Shown one piece after another: positions 34,961-43,511 of a DNA stretch of 64,000 nt. The notes beneath the pieces were generated by a model. That model was not told where the DNA came from, ran no database searches, and worked only from the letters and a program-made list of their open reading frames with translations. How positions within the stretch are numbered: the first letter of the stretch is position 1; each line of letters begins with the position of its first letter. The position numbers were made by a program, and so were the translations under genes. Location: the NCBI RefSeq assembly GCF_004827385.1, contig NZ_SRXN01000035.1, forward strand, positions 1 through 64,000, in the 5' to 3' direction. Source of the stretch: Ensifer sp. MPMI2T. GTDB taxonomy: Bacteria > Pseudomonadota > Alphaproteobacteria > Rhizobiales > Rhizobiaceae.

Positions 34961-35707
34961 GTGAAAGGGTTGTTGGCGGGACTTTGCGGATTCGCACTCT
35001 CCCTTGCCTTATTCCTGAGCGGGGCGGCCGTCGCAACTTTCATCCTCACCGGTAAGCCAGCGCCTGAGCCGCGGTTCGACATGAATCAGGCGGATGTGTG
35101 GACCAAGAACCCGCGGGCGGTGAACACAGCGGACCAACAATTCGAGCGACTCCCCGCCCGCCCGGCGGCAACTGATCTCTCGTCCAGAGAGACTGGCGTG
35201 GCCGAAACGGGCAACGAGGGCGAGGAGCAACTCCCTCCGGAGCCTGGAGTGACCACCACTGGCAACAAGGTCACGGAAGAACTCCCTTCGGAACCTTTGG
35301 ACATGGAGACCACCGCCTCCATTCAACCACTGCCCAGCGCTCAGCAACCGACGTCATCGACCCGGCCGACTGCCCATGTCGAATGGTGCGCGAGCCGCTA
35401 TCGGTCTTACCGTCCAGACGACAACAGCTACACGGCCTTTAGTGGCGGCCGGCGGACCTGCATCTCACCCTACATGGATACGGTCAGGGGCCCGACAGAA
35501 GATGTTTCGCCGCCACCACCACGCGACATCTACGCGGAGGACGCCGAAGACCCACCAACAACGATGGACCTCCCGGTCGACCCGAGTGAAGATACAAACC
35601 TGACGCAGGAACACGTTAGCTATTGCTTCAGCCGCTATCGTTCGTACCGCCCGGATGACAACAGTTACCAGCCTTACGGTGGCGGGCCGCGCAGACAGTG
35701 CCAGTAA
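34961..35707 (+). CDS. Membrane-anchored double BA14K protein
   Basis: 248 residues starting at a GTG with GAAGGAGGG upstream. It has an N-terminal hydrophobic segment (residues 2-30, LLAGLCGFALSLALFLSGAA) and a long Pro/Glu/Thr-rich linker. Two near-identical BA14K-type motifs follow: VEWCASRYRSYRPDDNSYTA with a GGRRTC ending, and SYCFSRYRSYRPDDNSYQPY with GGGPRRQC at the C-terminus. BA14K family members occur singly in Brucella and rhizobia, with lectin-like or envelope roles suggested. The duplicated domain on a flexible stalk points to a cell-surface or periplasmic protein. Confidence 0.8.
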   Translation: MKGLLAGLCGFALSLALFLSGAAVATFILTGKPAPEPRFDMNQADVWTKNPRAVNTADQQFERLPARPAATDLSSRETGVAETGNEGEEQLPPEPGVTTTGNKVTEELPSEPLDMETTASIQPLPSAQQPTSSTRPTAHVEWCASRYRSYRPDDNSYTAFSGGRRTCISPYMDTVRGPTEDVSPPPPRDIYAEDAEDPPTTMDLPVDPSEDTNLTQEHVSYCFSRYRSYRPDDNSYQPYGGGPRRQCQ

Positions 35708-35974
35708 CGCGGCACGTTGCTGAATCCTCTTCCTACGGCGTATCGAAGCACAAGGAAGTACGCTACCTCGACATGCACGAGGACGGCCAGCCAGTAAGAA
35801 GCTGTTAAAGGTGCCGACATAGACGGTGCTCGAAACTTCTGTTCACCACCCGATGCGGACCATAGCACTCTGACGTCCGAGGTCCGCGATGGGCTCTCGA
35901 ATGCTCTTTGTCTACCCACATCTCCCTGCCTCGCTTAAGAGACTGGCGTGACCTGATTCGCGTTGGAGACCGCA

Positions 35975-36658
35975 ATGAGCCAAGCCCCTGAGACGATCGC
36001 CACCTGGTATGTCGACCCGGATGCCGAGGACCGGATGTCTGACGGGCACGCGCCGATCTGGCGGCATCTCATCGAACTGATCGTCGAGCGCGATCTTTCG
36101 GAGAAAAGCGTGCTCGACTTCGGTTGCAACCAGGGCGGCCTGTTGCGGCATCTTTATGCGATCAGGCCGTTCCGCAAGGCGCTCGGTATCGACATCGCGG
36201 AACAGTCGATCGCCAAGGCCGAGGCTTTCAAGGGCAACATTCCCGTGCAGCATGCGGTCGGCGGAACGCTTGAGGGGTGGGTCGAGGAATTCGATCTCGC
36301 GATAAGCCACGAGGTGATCTATCTCGTCGGCGACATCGACGAGCATGCCGCGGACATCTTCAAGGCGCTGAAGCCGGGCGGCGTCTACTATGCCGTCACC
36401 GGTTGCCATACCGACAATCCGCTCTGGCCGAAATGGCGCGACCTGGTCGCCAACCGCACGAACACCGTCGTCCGGGACCGGTCGATCACGGACTACGCAC
36501 GAGCCTTCGCGAAGGCGGGATTCGACGTGTCCGGTCGCAAGCTCGAGTATGACGGCTTCATTCCATTCATCGAGGACGGTTGGACGCCGGACTTCGCCGA
36601 CGCGCTCGACTACTACACGCAGACCAAAATCGTGTTCCGCCTGGTCAAGCGCCCATGA
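35975..36658 (+). CDS. SAM-dependent methyltransferase
   Basis: 227 residues. The SAM-binding motif I is VLDFGCNQGGLLRHLYAI, with later motifs LGIDIAEQSIAKAE and EEFDLAISHEVIYLVGDIDE, and KPGGVYYAV (motif III). The substrate is unknown. GGAGACCGCA before the ATG sets the start. Its last codons merge with a degraded ABC ATPase copy, so it once lay tail-to-tail with an iron ABC importer like the one at 39640-43456. Confidence 0.85.
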   Translation: MSQAPETIATWYVDPDAEDRMSDGHAPIWRHLIELIVERDLSEKSVLDFGCNQGGLLRHLYAIRPFRKALGIDIAEQSIAKAEAFKGNIPVQHAVGGTLEGWVEEFDLAISHEVIYLVGDIDEHAADIFKALKPGGVYYAVTGCHTDNPLWPKWRDLVANRTNTVVRDRSITDYARAFAKAGFDVSGRKLEYDGFIPFIEDGWTPDFADALDYYTQTKIVFRLVKRP

Positions 36659-36977
36659 CGATCGTCACGCCCCTCTACAGCGCCGCGCGTCTTATCAGAC
36701 GCGCAAAGGACGCTGTAGCACTTTGAATTGCTGCATGTTCTTGTCCTTAAATCGGCTACGATTTAAGGAAACATGCAGTAGCGGCTGAGGCGACGGACGA
36801 GATCCAGGACCTCGACCTGATAGCCGACATCGAGGAAGGAGGTCGGCGCATCCAGGAGCAGGATTCCCGCCTCCTGCGCCAGGGCAGCCGATATCCACGC
36901 CCGCTGCCGCTTGCCGCCGGAGATTTCCTGCAGCGTCCGGTCCGCCAGACTCGTGAGATTCAAGCTCGCAAGCGCCT
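36651..36977 (-). pseudogene. Truncated, RIME-interrupted ABC ATPase copy
   Basis: About 220 bases after removing the RIME, highly similar to 39846-40067 in the intact ATPase gene. They cover the signature and Walker B region: fragments read QEISGGKRQRAWISAALAQE and LLLDAPTSFLDVGYQVEVLD, where the catalytic Glu of DEPTS has become Ala. The copy is split at 36676 by a complete RIME, and ends at about 36977 where a second RIME begins. The left end overlaps the stop of the methyltransferase gene. It is not functional. Confidence 0.85.
36676..36781. repeat. Full RIME element inside a gene remnant
   Basis: Complete two-palindrome element: ACAGCGCCGCGCGTCTTATC, AGACGCGC, AAAGGACGCTGTAGCACTTT, GAATTGCTGCATGTTCTTGT, CCTTAAATCGGCTACGATTT, and ends AACATGCAGTAG. 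It separates bases that are contiguous in the intact ATPase at about 39871, so this is a true insertion. Confidence 0.9.
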
Positions 36978-37081
36978 AGCGCACCGGCCCGAACATCGGA
37001 CCCGATTTTCGGAAAGCACGATGCGTAGGTTCAAAGAGTTACAGCGTCCTTTGCGCGTCCTAAAGGACGCACGGCGCTGTA
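36978..37081. repeat. RIME-type element, CCGATTTTCGG variant
   Basis: Begins CACCGGCCCGAACATCGGAC, CCGATTTTCGG, then AGGTTCAAAGAGTTACAGCG and ends in TCCTAAAGGACGCACGGCGC with TGT. It is the second copy of the variant seen at 23107-23208. It forms the right end of the ATPase remnant and the left border of the sugar module. Confidence 0.8.
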
Positions 37082-37303
37082 AAGCTTCCGGTGTCGTACC
37101 GTGACGGACACAATAAGCTTGGCAAACAGAGCTGCGCTTTATTAGAATGAGCTTAGTAATGCGCCAAGGTCGTCAAGCTGATCTACCGATCGGATGATTG
37201 CAGCCCGGAGTAGATAAGGCCTGAACTCGAGGTACTCATTTGCGGAGGGATAGCGAAAGTGCCCGCCTAAACATTAGATCAAGGAAGCTCATTCAAAGAC
37301 GCG

Positions 37304-38407
37304 ATGGGGGACAACTCGAAAGAACATCCGGTCTTATTCGACCTACCAAGCATTTCGGCGGGCCTTCAGCTTGCGGTGATCGGCTGCGGAGCCTGGGGCA
37401 AGAACCTGGTCCGCTGCTTTGCTGAACTAGGCTGCCTCGGTGCTGTCGTTGACCTCCACACCGACGCAGTCGCGTCCCTTCTTGGCCAATACGGCAGCCG
37501 CGCCCTTTCCTTCGAGCAGGTACTGGCCGAGCATTCGATTCAGGCAGTGGCGATCTCTACGCAACCGTCAACCCATTACGAGCTTGCCAAGCGCGCCCTT
37601 CTTGCCGGAAAGCATCTCTTCGTTGAAAAGCCGCTCGCGCTTGAGCTCAAGCATGCCGAGGAGCTGACCGATCTGGCGCGTCGCTTGGATCGACGGCTTA
37701 TGGTCGGCCACATACTACAATATCACCCCGCCTTTACCCGGCTCCAGAGCCTCATCGCGAGCGGTGCCATAGGCCGTGTCCTGCGGCTTCAGGCCAACCG
37801 CATGAATCTCGGGGCGATCCGGTCCGAGGAAGACGTGCTCTGGTGTCTTGGGCCGCATGATGTCTCCATTATCTTGGCTCTCGTGGGGGCAGAACCAAGC
37901 GAGGTTTACGGTGTCGGCGGCTATCACCTGCGAAAAACGATAGCCGACGCGGTCACCCTTCACCTGAGCTTCCCGGCCGGGGAGCGGGCGCAAGTCAACC
38001 TGTCGTGGTTGCATCCCGTCAAGGAGCACCGGCTCACCGTAATCGGTTCAGAGGCCATGGTCGTGCTCGACGATGGAGCGCCATGGGAAGGCAAATTGCT
38101 CCTATATCCACACATCGTAAATGTGGCTGAGGATATAGCGGCAACGATCCGGGCCGAACCACTTCCAGTTACGGTTGAGGAGAATGAACCGCTAAAACTC
38201 GAATGTCAGCATTTTATCGATTGCATCGCGCAGGGTCATGATCCGATGACAAATGGTGACGAAGGGTTGCGCGTGATGCGAGTCTTGGCCCAGGCCAGCA
38301 TGATGCTGGATAGTAGCCGTGGCTGCCAGGATAATCCTGGATGGACGGGCGCTGTCAAACACCTTTCTCATGTTGGAAGCGACCATGCCAGACCGGATCC
38401 TCTTTAA
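37304..38407 (+). CDS. Gfo/Idh/MocA-family sugar oxidoreductase
   Basis: 367 residues. The Rossmann motif is LAVIGCGAWGKNLVRCFAEL, followed by HLFVEKPLALELKHAEEL with the EKP motif and HILQYHPAFTRLQSLI, typical of the WlbA/UDP-N-acetylglucosamine-uronate dehydrogenase branch. These enzymes oxidise a nucleotide sugar at C3 to give the keto group that an aminotransferase then uses. The downstream DegT gene overlaps it by 23 bases, fitting exactly that two-step route. The ATG has no strong ribosome site. The likely product is a diamino or amino-uronic sugar for a surface polysaccharide; inference. Confidence 0.82.
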   Translation: MGDNSKEHPVLFDLPSISAGLQLAVIGCGAWGKNLVRCFAELGCLGAVVDLHTDAVASLLGQYGSRALSFEQVLAEHSIQAVAISTQPSTHYELAKRALLAGKHLFVEKPLALELKHAEELTDLARRLDRRLMVGHILQYHPAFTRLQSLIASGAIGRVLRLQANRMNLGAIRSEEDVLWCLGPHDVSIILALVGAEPSEVYGVGGYHLRKTIADAVTLHLSFPAGERAQVNLSWLHPVKEHRLTVIGSEAMVVLDDGAPWEGKLLLYPHIVNVAEDIAATIRAEPLPVTVEENEPLKLECQHFIDCIAQGHDPMTNGDEGLRVMRVLAQASMMLDSSRGCQDNPGWTGAVKHLSHVGSDHARPDPL

Positions 38408-39524
38408 CGATCTTGCCGCGCAACGCCGCTATCTTGGACAGGTCGTTGACGAGGCAATCCGCAGCGTTCTCGATCGTGGCCTGTATGTCATGGGTCCAGA
38501 GGTTGCTCAACTCGAGCAAGACCTCGCCGCGTTTTGTGGCACAAAGCACGCAATTTCCTGCGGCAGTGGAACCGACGCGTTAACCCTTGTACTCATGGCG
38601 AAAAATGTCGAGGCTGGCGACGCGGTGTTCTGTCCGTCCTTTACGTTCGCGGCTACCGCAGAAGCCATAGCGGGGCTTGGCGCGACACCCGTGTTCGTCG
38701 ACATCTGCGAGGATACCTTCAACCTCGATGTCCAGAGCCTCCAATCCTCCATAACAACGGTCAACGACAGCGGACTGAGGGCAGTCGGCATTGTCGCGGT
38801 CGATCTTTTTGGCCAGCCGGCCGACTACGACGCTATCGAGGCAATTGCAGATCGCGAGCGCCTGTGGCTGATCTGTGATGCAGCTCAAGCCTTCGGCGCA
38901 AATTATAAGGGGCGACAAGTCGGTACAATTGGGCTTGCCACGACGACAAGCTTCTTCCCGACCAAACCCCTGGGCTGCTACGGGGACGGCGGTGCGGTAT
39001 TCACAAGCGACGACGAGTTGGCTGGCATCATCCGCTCGCTCCGCATTCATGGCCAAGGGAATGACAAGCATGATAATGTTCGGATCGGCATGAACAGCCG
39101 TCTCGACACGGTTCAGGCTGCCGTTCTCATAGAGAAGCTCAAGATATTTCTGGATGAAATTACGGCCCGTAACCGCATTGCGAACCGCTACAATGAGCAA
39201 CTGGGCGATGTTGCCTCCGTGCCGAACGTTCTGGCGGGCGTGAGCTCCGTCTGGGCACAGTATACGCTGCGCCTGCCAAGGTGTGACCGGGGGTTGTTCC
39301 AGAGCTTCCTGGCAGCGGCGGGCGTTCCCACAGCCGTCTATTATCCGCGACCCATGCACCATCAAGCGGCGTACAGGCACTTCCCGGTGGCCCCGAAGGG
39401 TCTTCCCGTCTCTGATCGCCTTGCTGCCGAGGTCGTCAGCCTACCGATGCATGCGTATCTGACCGAACAGGTGCAGGATCAGATCACGGCTGCGGTGCGG
39501 GCAGCACTGGCGGCTCAGGCTTGA
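38385..39524 (+). CDS. DegT/DnrJ/EryC1-family sugar aminotransferase
   Basis: 379 residues of the PLP-dependent nucleotide-sugar aminotransferase family. Segments ISCGSGTDALTLVLMAKNVE, FCPSFTFAATAEAIAGLGAT, LICDAAQAFGANYKG and SFFPTKPLGCYGDGGAVFTS (with the PLP-binding Lys) are diagnostic. It transfers an amino group, usually from glutamate, to a keto-sugar. GGAAG precedes the ATG at 38385, which lies inside the upstream gene, so translation is coupled. It probably acts on the product of the oxidoreductase. Confidence 0.86.
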   Translation: MPDRILFNDLAAQRRYLGQVVDEAIRSVLDRGLYVMGPEVAQLEQDLAAFCGTKHAISCGSGTDALTLVLMAKNVEAGDAVFCPSFTFAATAEAIAGLGATPVFVDICEDTFNLDVQSLQSSITTVNDSGLRAVGIVAVDLFGQPADYDAIEAIADRERLWLICDAAQAFGANYKGRQVGTIGLATTTSFFPTKPLGCYGDGGAVFTSDDELAGIIRSLRIHGQGNDKHDNVRIGMNSRLDTVQAAVLIEKLKIFLDEITARNRIANRYNEQLGDVASVPNVLAGVSSVWAQYTLRLPRCDRGLFQSFLAAAGVPTAVYYPRPMHHQAAYRHFPVAPKGLPVSDRLAAEVVSLPMHAYLTEQVQDQITAAVRAALAAQA

Positions 39525-39537
39525 CGTTCAAGCGCCC

Positions 39538-39639
39538 TACAGCGCCGTGCGTCTTTTCAGACGCACAAAGGACGCTGTAGCACTTTGAACCACTGCAGGT
39601 TTTTATCCTTAAATCGGCTACGATTTAAGGAAACATGCA
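39538..39639. repeat. Full RIME element, at the end of an ABC ATPase gene
   Basis: TACAGCGCCGTGCGTCTTTT, CAGACGCACAAAGGACGCTG, TAGCACTTTGAACCACTGCA, GGTTTTTATCCTTAAATCGG and AAACATGCA. The right end touches the TGA stop of the ATPase (40428 to 39640). It follows the aminotransferase by 13 bases and bounds the module. Confidence 0.88.
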
Positions 39640-40428
39640 TCAGCGGGACAGCTTCGTAAGCTCGACGTCGAAATGGGGCGGCTTGTCGGGTGCGACCTCG
39701 ACGAACCGCCCCTTTACGCGAAACGTCCGCTCGATCAGCCCGCTTTCTGCAAGCGCTCTCGGCTCGCCATCGAAACGCAGTTCGCCTTTCTCGAGGAGGG
39801 AGATGCGGTCGCTGACTGCAATGGCCTGGTTGATGTCGTGGATCGCCATGACGATGGTCACGCCCCTCTCGCGGCTGAGGCGATGGACGAGATCCAGGAC
39901 TTCGACCTGATAGCCGATATCGAGGAAGGACGTCGGCTCATCCAGCAGCAGGATTCCCGCCTCCTGCGCCAGGGCTGCCGATATCCACGCCCGCTGGCGC
40001 TCGCCGCCGGAGAGCTCCTGCAGCGTCCGGTCCGCCAGGCTCGTGAGGCCGGTGCTCTCGAGCGCCCATTCGATCGCTTCCTCGTCTTTACGGCCATAGG
40101 AGCGGAACAGGCCAACATGGGGAAACCGCCCCTGCCGGACGAGCTGGGCAATTGTCATCTCATCGGGGGCCGTCGGCTGCTGCGGCAGGAAGGCGAGTTT
40201 CTTCGCGATGGCGCGCCGCGACATCGAGGCGGCGGCAACCCCTTCGATCTCGGCGCGACCTTCCGCCGGCGAGATCAGGCCCGCAAGCGCCTGAAGCGCC
40301 GTGCTCTTGCCTGATCCGTTTGGGCCGATCAGAGCGCGTATCTCGCCCGGCTCCATGGAAAGCGAAAAGCCGTTCAGCGCCTTCCGGCGACCGTAGAAAA
40401 CCGACAGTTGGGAACAGGACAGAGGCAT
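39640..40428 (-). CDS. Iron-siderophore ABC transporter ATPase (Fec/Fhu type)
   Basis: 262 residues. Walker A is GPNGSGKST, the signature is LSGGERQRAWIS, Walker B is ILLLDEPTS and the H-loop is AIHDINQAIA. The PLSCSQLSVFYGRRKALNGF start and PDEMTIAQLVRQGRFPHVGL segment match FecE/FhuC-like subunits. A GTG at 40431 is an alternative start, four bases after the stop of the permease gene. Belongs to the four-gene importer operon that runs from the binding protein at 43456. Its coding end touches a RIME. Confidence 0.92.
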   Translation of the reverse strand: MPLSCSQLSVFYGRRKALNGFSLSMEPGEIRALIGPNGSGKSTALQALAGLISPAEGRAEIEGVAAASMSRRAIAKKLAFLPQQPTAPDEMTIAQLVRQGRFPHVGLFRSYGRKDEEAIEWALESTGLTSLADRTLQELSGGERQRAWISAALAQEAGILLLDEPTSFLDIGYQVEVLDLVHRLSRERGVTIVMAIHDINQAIAVSDRISLLEKGELRFDGEPRALAESGLIERTFRVKGRFVEVAPDKPPHFDVELTKLSR

Positions 40429-40435
40429 CACGATC

Positions 40436-41470
40436 TTAGGGAACCTTGCGCATAAGCGCGAGCAAAACCGGCGCGCCGACGATGGCGGTGATCACCCCGA
40501 TCGGCACTTCCTCGGCACGACCTGCGAGCCGTCCGATCAAGTCGCCAAGCGTGATGATGACCGCGCCGAGCACGATGGTGAGCGGCAGGACAAGCGGGAA
40601 ATGCCGTCCGGCGAGGAACCGCGCCAGGTGCGGCACGACAAGGCCGGCGAACACGATCGGGCCGACCGATCCGACGGCGCTCGCCGCAAGGGCGCAGGAG
40701 ACCAGCAGCGCCAGCGAGAACTGCTTGCGATAGGACAAGCCGAAGGATCGGGCCACGGCCGCGTCGAACTGGAGAAGGATGAGCGGGCGGTAGATCAGCG
40801 GGAGCACGGCGACGCCCGCGATCGTGAACGGCAGCAGGAAGAGGGCGTGATCCCAGGTTCGGGCATAGAGGCTTCCCGAGAGCCATTCGAGGATGATCTC
40901 GATGCGTGCGGAGCCCCAGCCGGCAATCAGGCCGATAGCGATGGCGTGCAGGATCGCGCCGATGGCAATGCCGCAGAGTGTGATCCGGAGCGGGCTGAGG
41001 CCGAGGCGGAACGCCAGGAGATAGATGATGCCGCCCGCGATCATCCCTCCGACCGTTCCGGCGACAGGCAGCCATCCGATCGGGAGCTCGGCAACCGTGT
41101 GGGAGCCGGGATTGAAGATGTAAACCGTGAACAGCAGGAAGATCGTCACCGTCAGCGTTGCACCCTGGGAAACGCCCATGAGCGACGGATCGGCGAGTGG
41201 GTTTCGGGTGATCGTCTGAAGAATGAGGCCCGCCAGCGCGAACTGGATGCCGGCGAGGATGCCGGTTACGATCCGCGGCAGCCGGATGTCGAGGATAATG
41301 GCACGGGCCTCCGACGAACCGCCGCCGGTCAGCACCGCGACAATGTCTTCCGCAGGGATGTCGACGACACCGAGAAAGACCGCAGCGACGAAGGAGATCA
41401 GAACCAGAAGAGCGGCCGCGGGCAAGAGCCAGGGGTTCGGTCGCGCAAGCGCCGAAGACTGTGACCTCAT
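40436..41470 (-). CDS. FecCD-family permease
   Basis: 344 residues with 9-10 hydrophobic helices. Diagnostic segments are DIRLPRIVTGILAGIQFALA, RNPLADPSLMGVSQGATLTV and GPIVFAGLVVPHLARFL, the coupling and substrate-path motifs of the FecCD family. Its ATG overlaps the stop of the preceding permease gene by four bases. It forms a heterodimer with the permease at 41467. Confidence 0.92.
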   Translation of the reverse strand: MRSQSSALARPNPWLLPAAALLVLISFVAAVFLGVVDIPAEDIVAVLTGGGSSEARAIILDIRLPRIVTGILAGIQFALAGLILQTITRNPLADPSLMGVSQGATLTVTIFLLFTVYIFNPGSHTVAELPIGWLPVAGTVGGMIAGGIIYLLAFRLGLSPLRITLCGIAIGAILHAIAIGLIAGWGSARIEIILEWLSGSLYARTWDHALFLLPFTIAGVAVLPLIYRPLILLQFDAAVARSFGLSYRKQFSLALLVSCALAASAVGSVGPIVFAGLVVPHLARFLAGRHFPLVLPLTIVLGAVIITLGDLIGRLAGRAEEVPIGVITAIVGAPVLLALMRKVP

Positions 41471-42474
41471 GCGCGCTCCCCTTTGAAATCAAGTCGGCCG
41501 CGCTGGATCAGGTAGACGAAGATAGGGCCGCCCAGAAGCGCCGTGATGATGCCGACCGGGAGCTCCTTGGGGATAGCAATCGTTCGCGCGACCAGGTCCG
41601 CCGAGGTTACGATCAACGAGCCGATGGCGGCGGTGAGCCCGATCTCCCAAGCGGTTCCTCGCGGTCTCAACAGCCGGGCGATATGGGGCGCCGCCAGTCC
41701 CACGAAGGCGACAGGCCCGGCGGCGGGCGCGACGCCCGCCACGGGACAGATGCCAAGAACAAGGAGAACTGGCTTCCACAGATTGAGCTGCAAGCCCATT
41801 CCGGCGGCGGCATGGTCGCTGAGCGAGAACATCGCGATGACCCTGTGCAGCAGCAGGGCGCCAGCCACGCCGATGATGACCCAAGGCAACATGTGAAGCA
41901 GGTGCGACCACGTCCTCCCGGCGAAGCCACCCGATATCCAGAAGAGCAGGGCGGTCGACTGCGGCCCCGCGATTAGCAGGACATAGACCGTGATCGCCCC
42001 GAGGAAGAGCGAGACGCTTATGCCGCCAAGGGCGAGGTGAAGCGGACGGCCATTGCCGCCCCGCGCCACCCAGAACGTCACCGCCGCCGCCGCAAGTCCT
42101 CCAGCAAGACCGACGAAGGGGTAATAGAGCGACGAAACCCGCGGCAGCAGAACGAAGCAGGCGACGATCGGCGCGATCGCTCCAGCGGTCACACCCGTGA
42201 TACCCGGATCGGCGAGGGGATTGCGGGTCAGCGACTGAAGGAGATAGCCCGAGACTGCAAGGCCCGCGCCCGCGACCGCCGCGGCAAGGCTCCTCGGGAG
42301 CCTGAGCGTCCAGACGAGGGTCGACTCGATCTTGCCGTCGGGGACAAGGAGCGCCCGAACAACTGCGTCGATCGAGAGTGTTTTCGCGCCGGGCAACAGC
42401 CCGACGACGATGATCAGCAGTGTCGCGACGACGACGAGAGAGATGGCTGTCGAAGATTTCCGTGCGCCCATCAT
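41467..42474 (-). CDS. FecCD-family permease
   Basis: 335 residues with many membrane helices. Diagnostic segments are TLRLPRSLAAAVAGAGLAVS, RNPLADPGITGVTAGAIAPI, ISGGFAGRTWSHLLHMLPWV and GPVAFVGLAAPHIARLLRPR. These identify the second FecCD subunit. The pair should form the transmembrane channel. It starts 16 bases after the binding-protein gene. Confidence 0.92.
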   Translation of the reverse strand: MMGARKSSTAISLVVVATLLIIVVGLLPGAKTLSIDAVVRALLVPDGKIESTLVWTLRLPRSLAAAVAGAGLAVSGYLLQSLTRNPLADPGITGVTAGAIAPIVACFVLLPRVSSLYYPFVGLAGGLAAAAVTFWVARGGNGRPLHLALGGISVSLFLGAITVYVLLIAGPQSTALLFWISGGFAGRTWSHLLHMLPWVIIGVAGALLLHRVIAMFSLSDHAAAGMGLQLNLWKPVLLVLGICPVAGVAPAAGPVAFVGLAAPHIARLLRPRGTAWEIGLTAAIGSLIVTSADLVARTIAIPKELPVGIITALLGGPIFVYLIQRGRLDFKGERA

Positions 42475-42490
42475 CGTCGCGGCCAGCTCG

Positions 42491-43456
42491 TTACTTCTGG
42501 AGTTCGGCGGGGATTATCTTCGCGGCCTCGGCCCGCACGTCCGCCTTGGGGAAGACTTCCGGATAAAGATAGTGGGCTGCCTCCCTGAGCACGATCTCGC
42601 GCGCGATCGGGCCGTTGGTCTCGACCCAATGATCGCCGACATAGAAGACGCGGTTGTTCTTCACCGCCGTGAGCTGGCTCCAGATCGGGTTGTTTTCATG
42701 CGGGCGATCCGGGCCGTAGTCGTAGATGAAGAGGACCTCCGGGTCCTTCTCGAGCATCGTCTCCAGGCTGAGGTCGATACCGAACTCGCCGCCCGGCTTC
42801 ATGGCTCCGGCGATGTTCTCGCCGCCGATGGCCTTGACGATGGATGCCGACGTGTTCTCGTCGTGGAACGCGAACGGCACCTCGCCGCCCCACATGATCG
42901 CAAACCGCGGATGGACGTCCTTCGGGGCCTTCGCGGAGATATCAGCCAGATGCGCCCGGAACTCCTTGTTCAGCTGAAGGCCGCGCTCGGGATTGCCGAG
43001 TATCTTGGAGAGCTCGGCGATCTCCTTGTCGCTGCCGTCGAGCAGTTCCATGTTGTAGGCGACGTAGGGCGCAATCTTCTCGAGCTGCGGCGCGTTGCCG
43101 ACGGTATAGCGGCGGATCGCAACGATCAGGTCGGGCTTCGCTTCCGAAAGGAGTTCGAGGTTCGGCTTGGCGCGCTGGCCGATCTGCGCCAGGTCTTTCG
43201 TCAGACCAAGGAGGAAGTCGGGCGCGCGGTCGGCCACCATATAGGTGCTGGCCACGGGCTTGATGCCGAGCGCCAACGCGACATCGTCGGCAAAGTAGGA
43301 AATCGAGGCGATGCGTTTTGGCTGGACGGGAACCTTTACCTCGACGCCGCGGTCGTCTTTGACCGTCACCGTCTTGGCGTCCTCAGCGTGGACGGTTCCG
43401 GCGGCCAGAACGGCCAGGAAGCCGAAGAGAGTTGCGATTTTGCGTGCTGTTGCCAT
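42491..43456 (-). CDS. Periplasmic iron-siderophore binding protein (FecB type)
   Basis: 321 residues. A Sec signal (ATLFGFLAVLAAGTVHA) precedes the FecB/BtuF-like helical-backbone fold: QPKRIASISYFADDVALALG, IKPVASTYMVADRAPDF, AKPNLELLSEAKPDLIVA and WVETNGPIAREIVLREAAHY. It delivers iron-siderophore or haem-like ligands to the FecCD pair. GGAGGGGATCGCC precedes the ATG. First gene of the operon; the ligand is not known. Confidence 0.92.
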   Translation of the reverse strand: MATARKIATLFGFLAVLAAGTVHAEDAKTVTVKDDRGVEVKVPVQPKRIASISYFADDVALALGIKPVASTYMVADRAPDFLLGLTKDLAQIGQRAKPNLELLSEAKPDLIVAIRRYTVGNAPQLEKIAPYVAYNMELLDGSDKEIAELSKILGNPERGLQLNKEFRAHLADISAKAPKDVHPRFAIMWGGEVPFAFHDENTSASIVKAIGGENIAGAMKPGGEFGIDLSLETMLEKDPEVLFIYDYGPDRPHENNPIWSQLTAVKNNRVFYVGDHWVETNGPIAREIVLREAAHYLYPEVFPKADVRAEAAKIIPAELQK

Positions 43457-43488
43457 GGCGATCCCCTCCAGATGAATCTCGTCATCGC

Positions 43489-43511
43489 TTTAGTCTGCAA
43501 AGAAGAGTAAA
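43489..43511 (-). promoter_or_regulatory. Possible operator upstream of the iron importer operon
   Basis: An imperfect inverted repeat, TTTAGTC and GAGTAAA separated by nine bases, lies 32 bases upstream of the binding-protein start. On the minus strand a nearby TGA-N9-TCT is one base off the TGA-N9-TCA iron-responsive motif linked to RirA in rhizobia. Both matches are weak. Confidence 0.3.

Noticed and set aside
40428..41492. A 354-codon frame overlapping the FecCD permease
   Set aside because: It is an out-of-frame reading of the permease gene, rich in Arg/Pro/His, with no domain.
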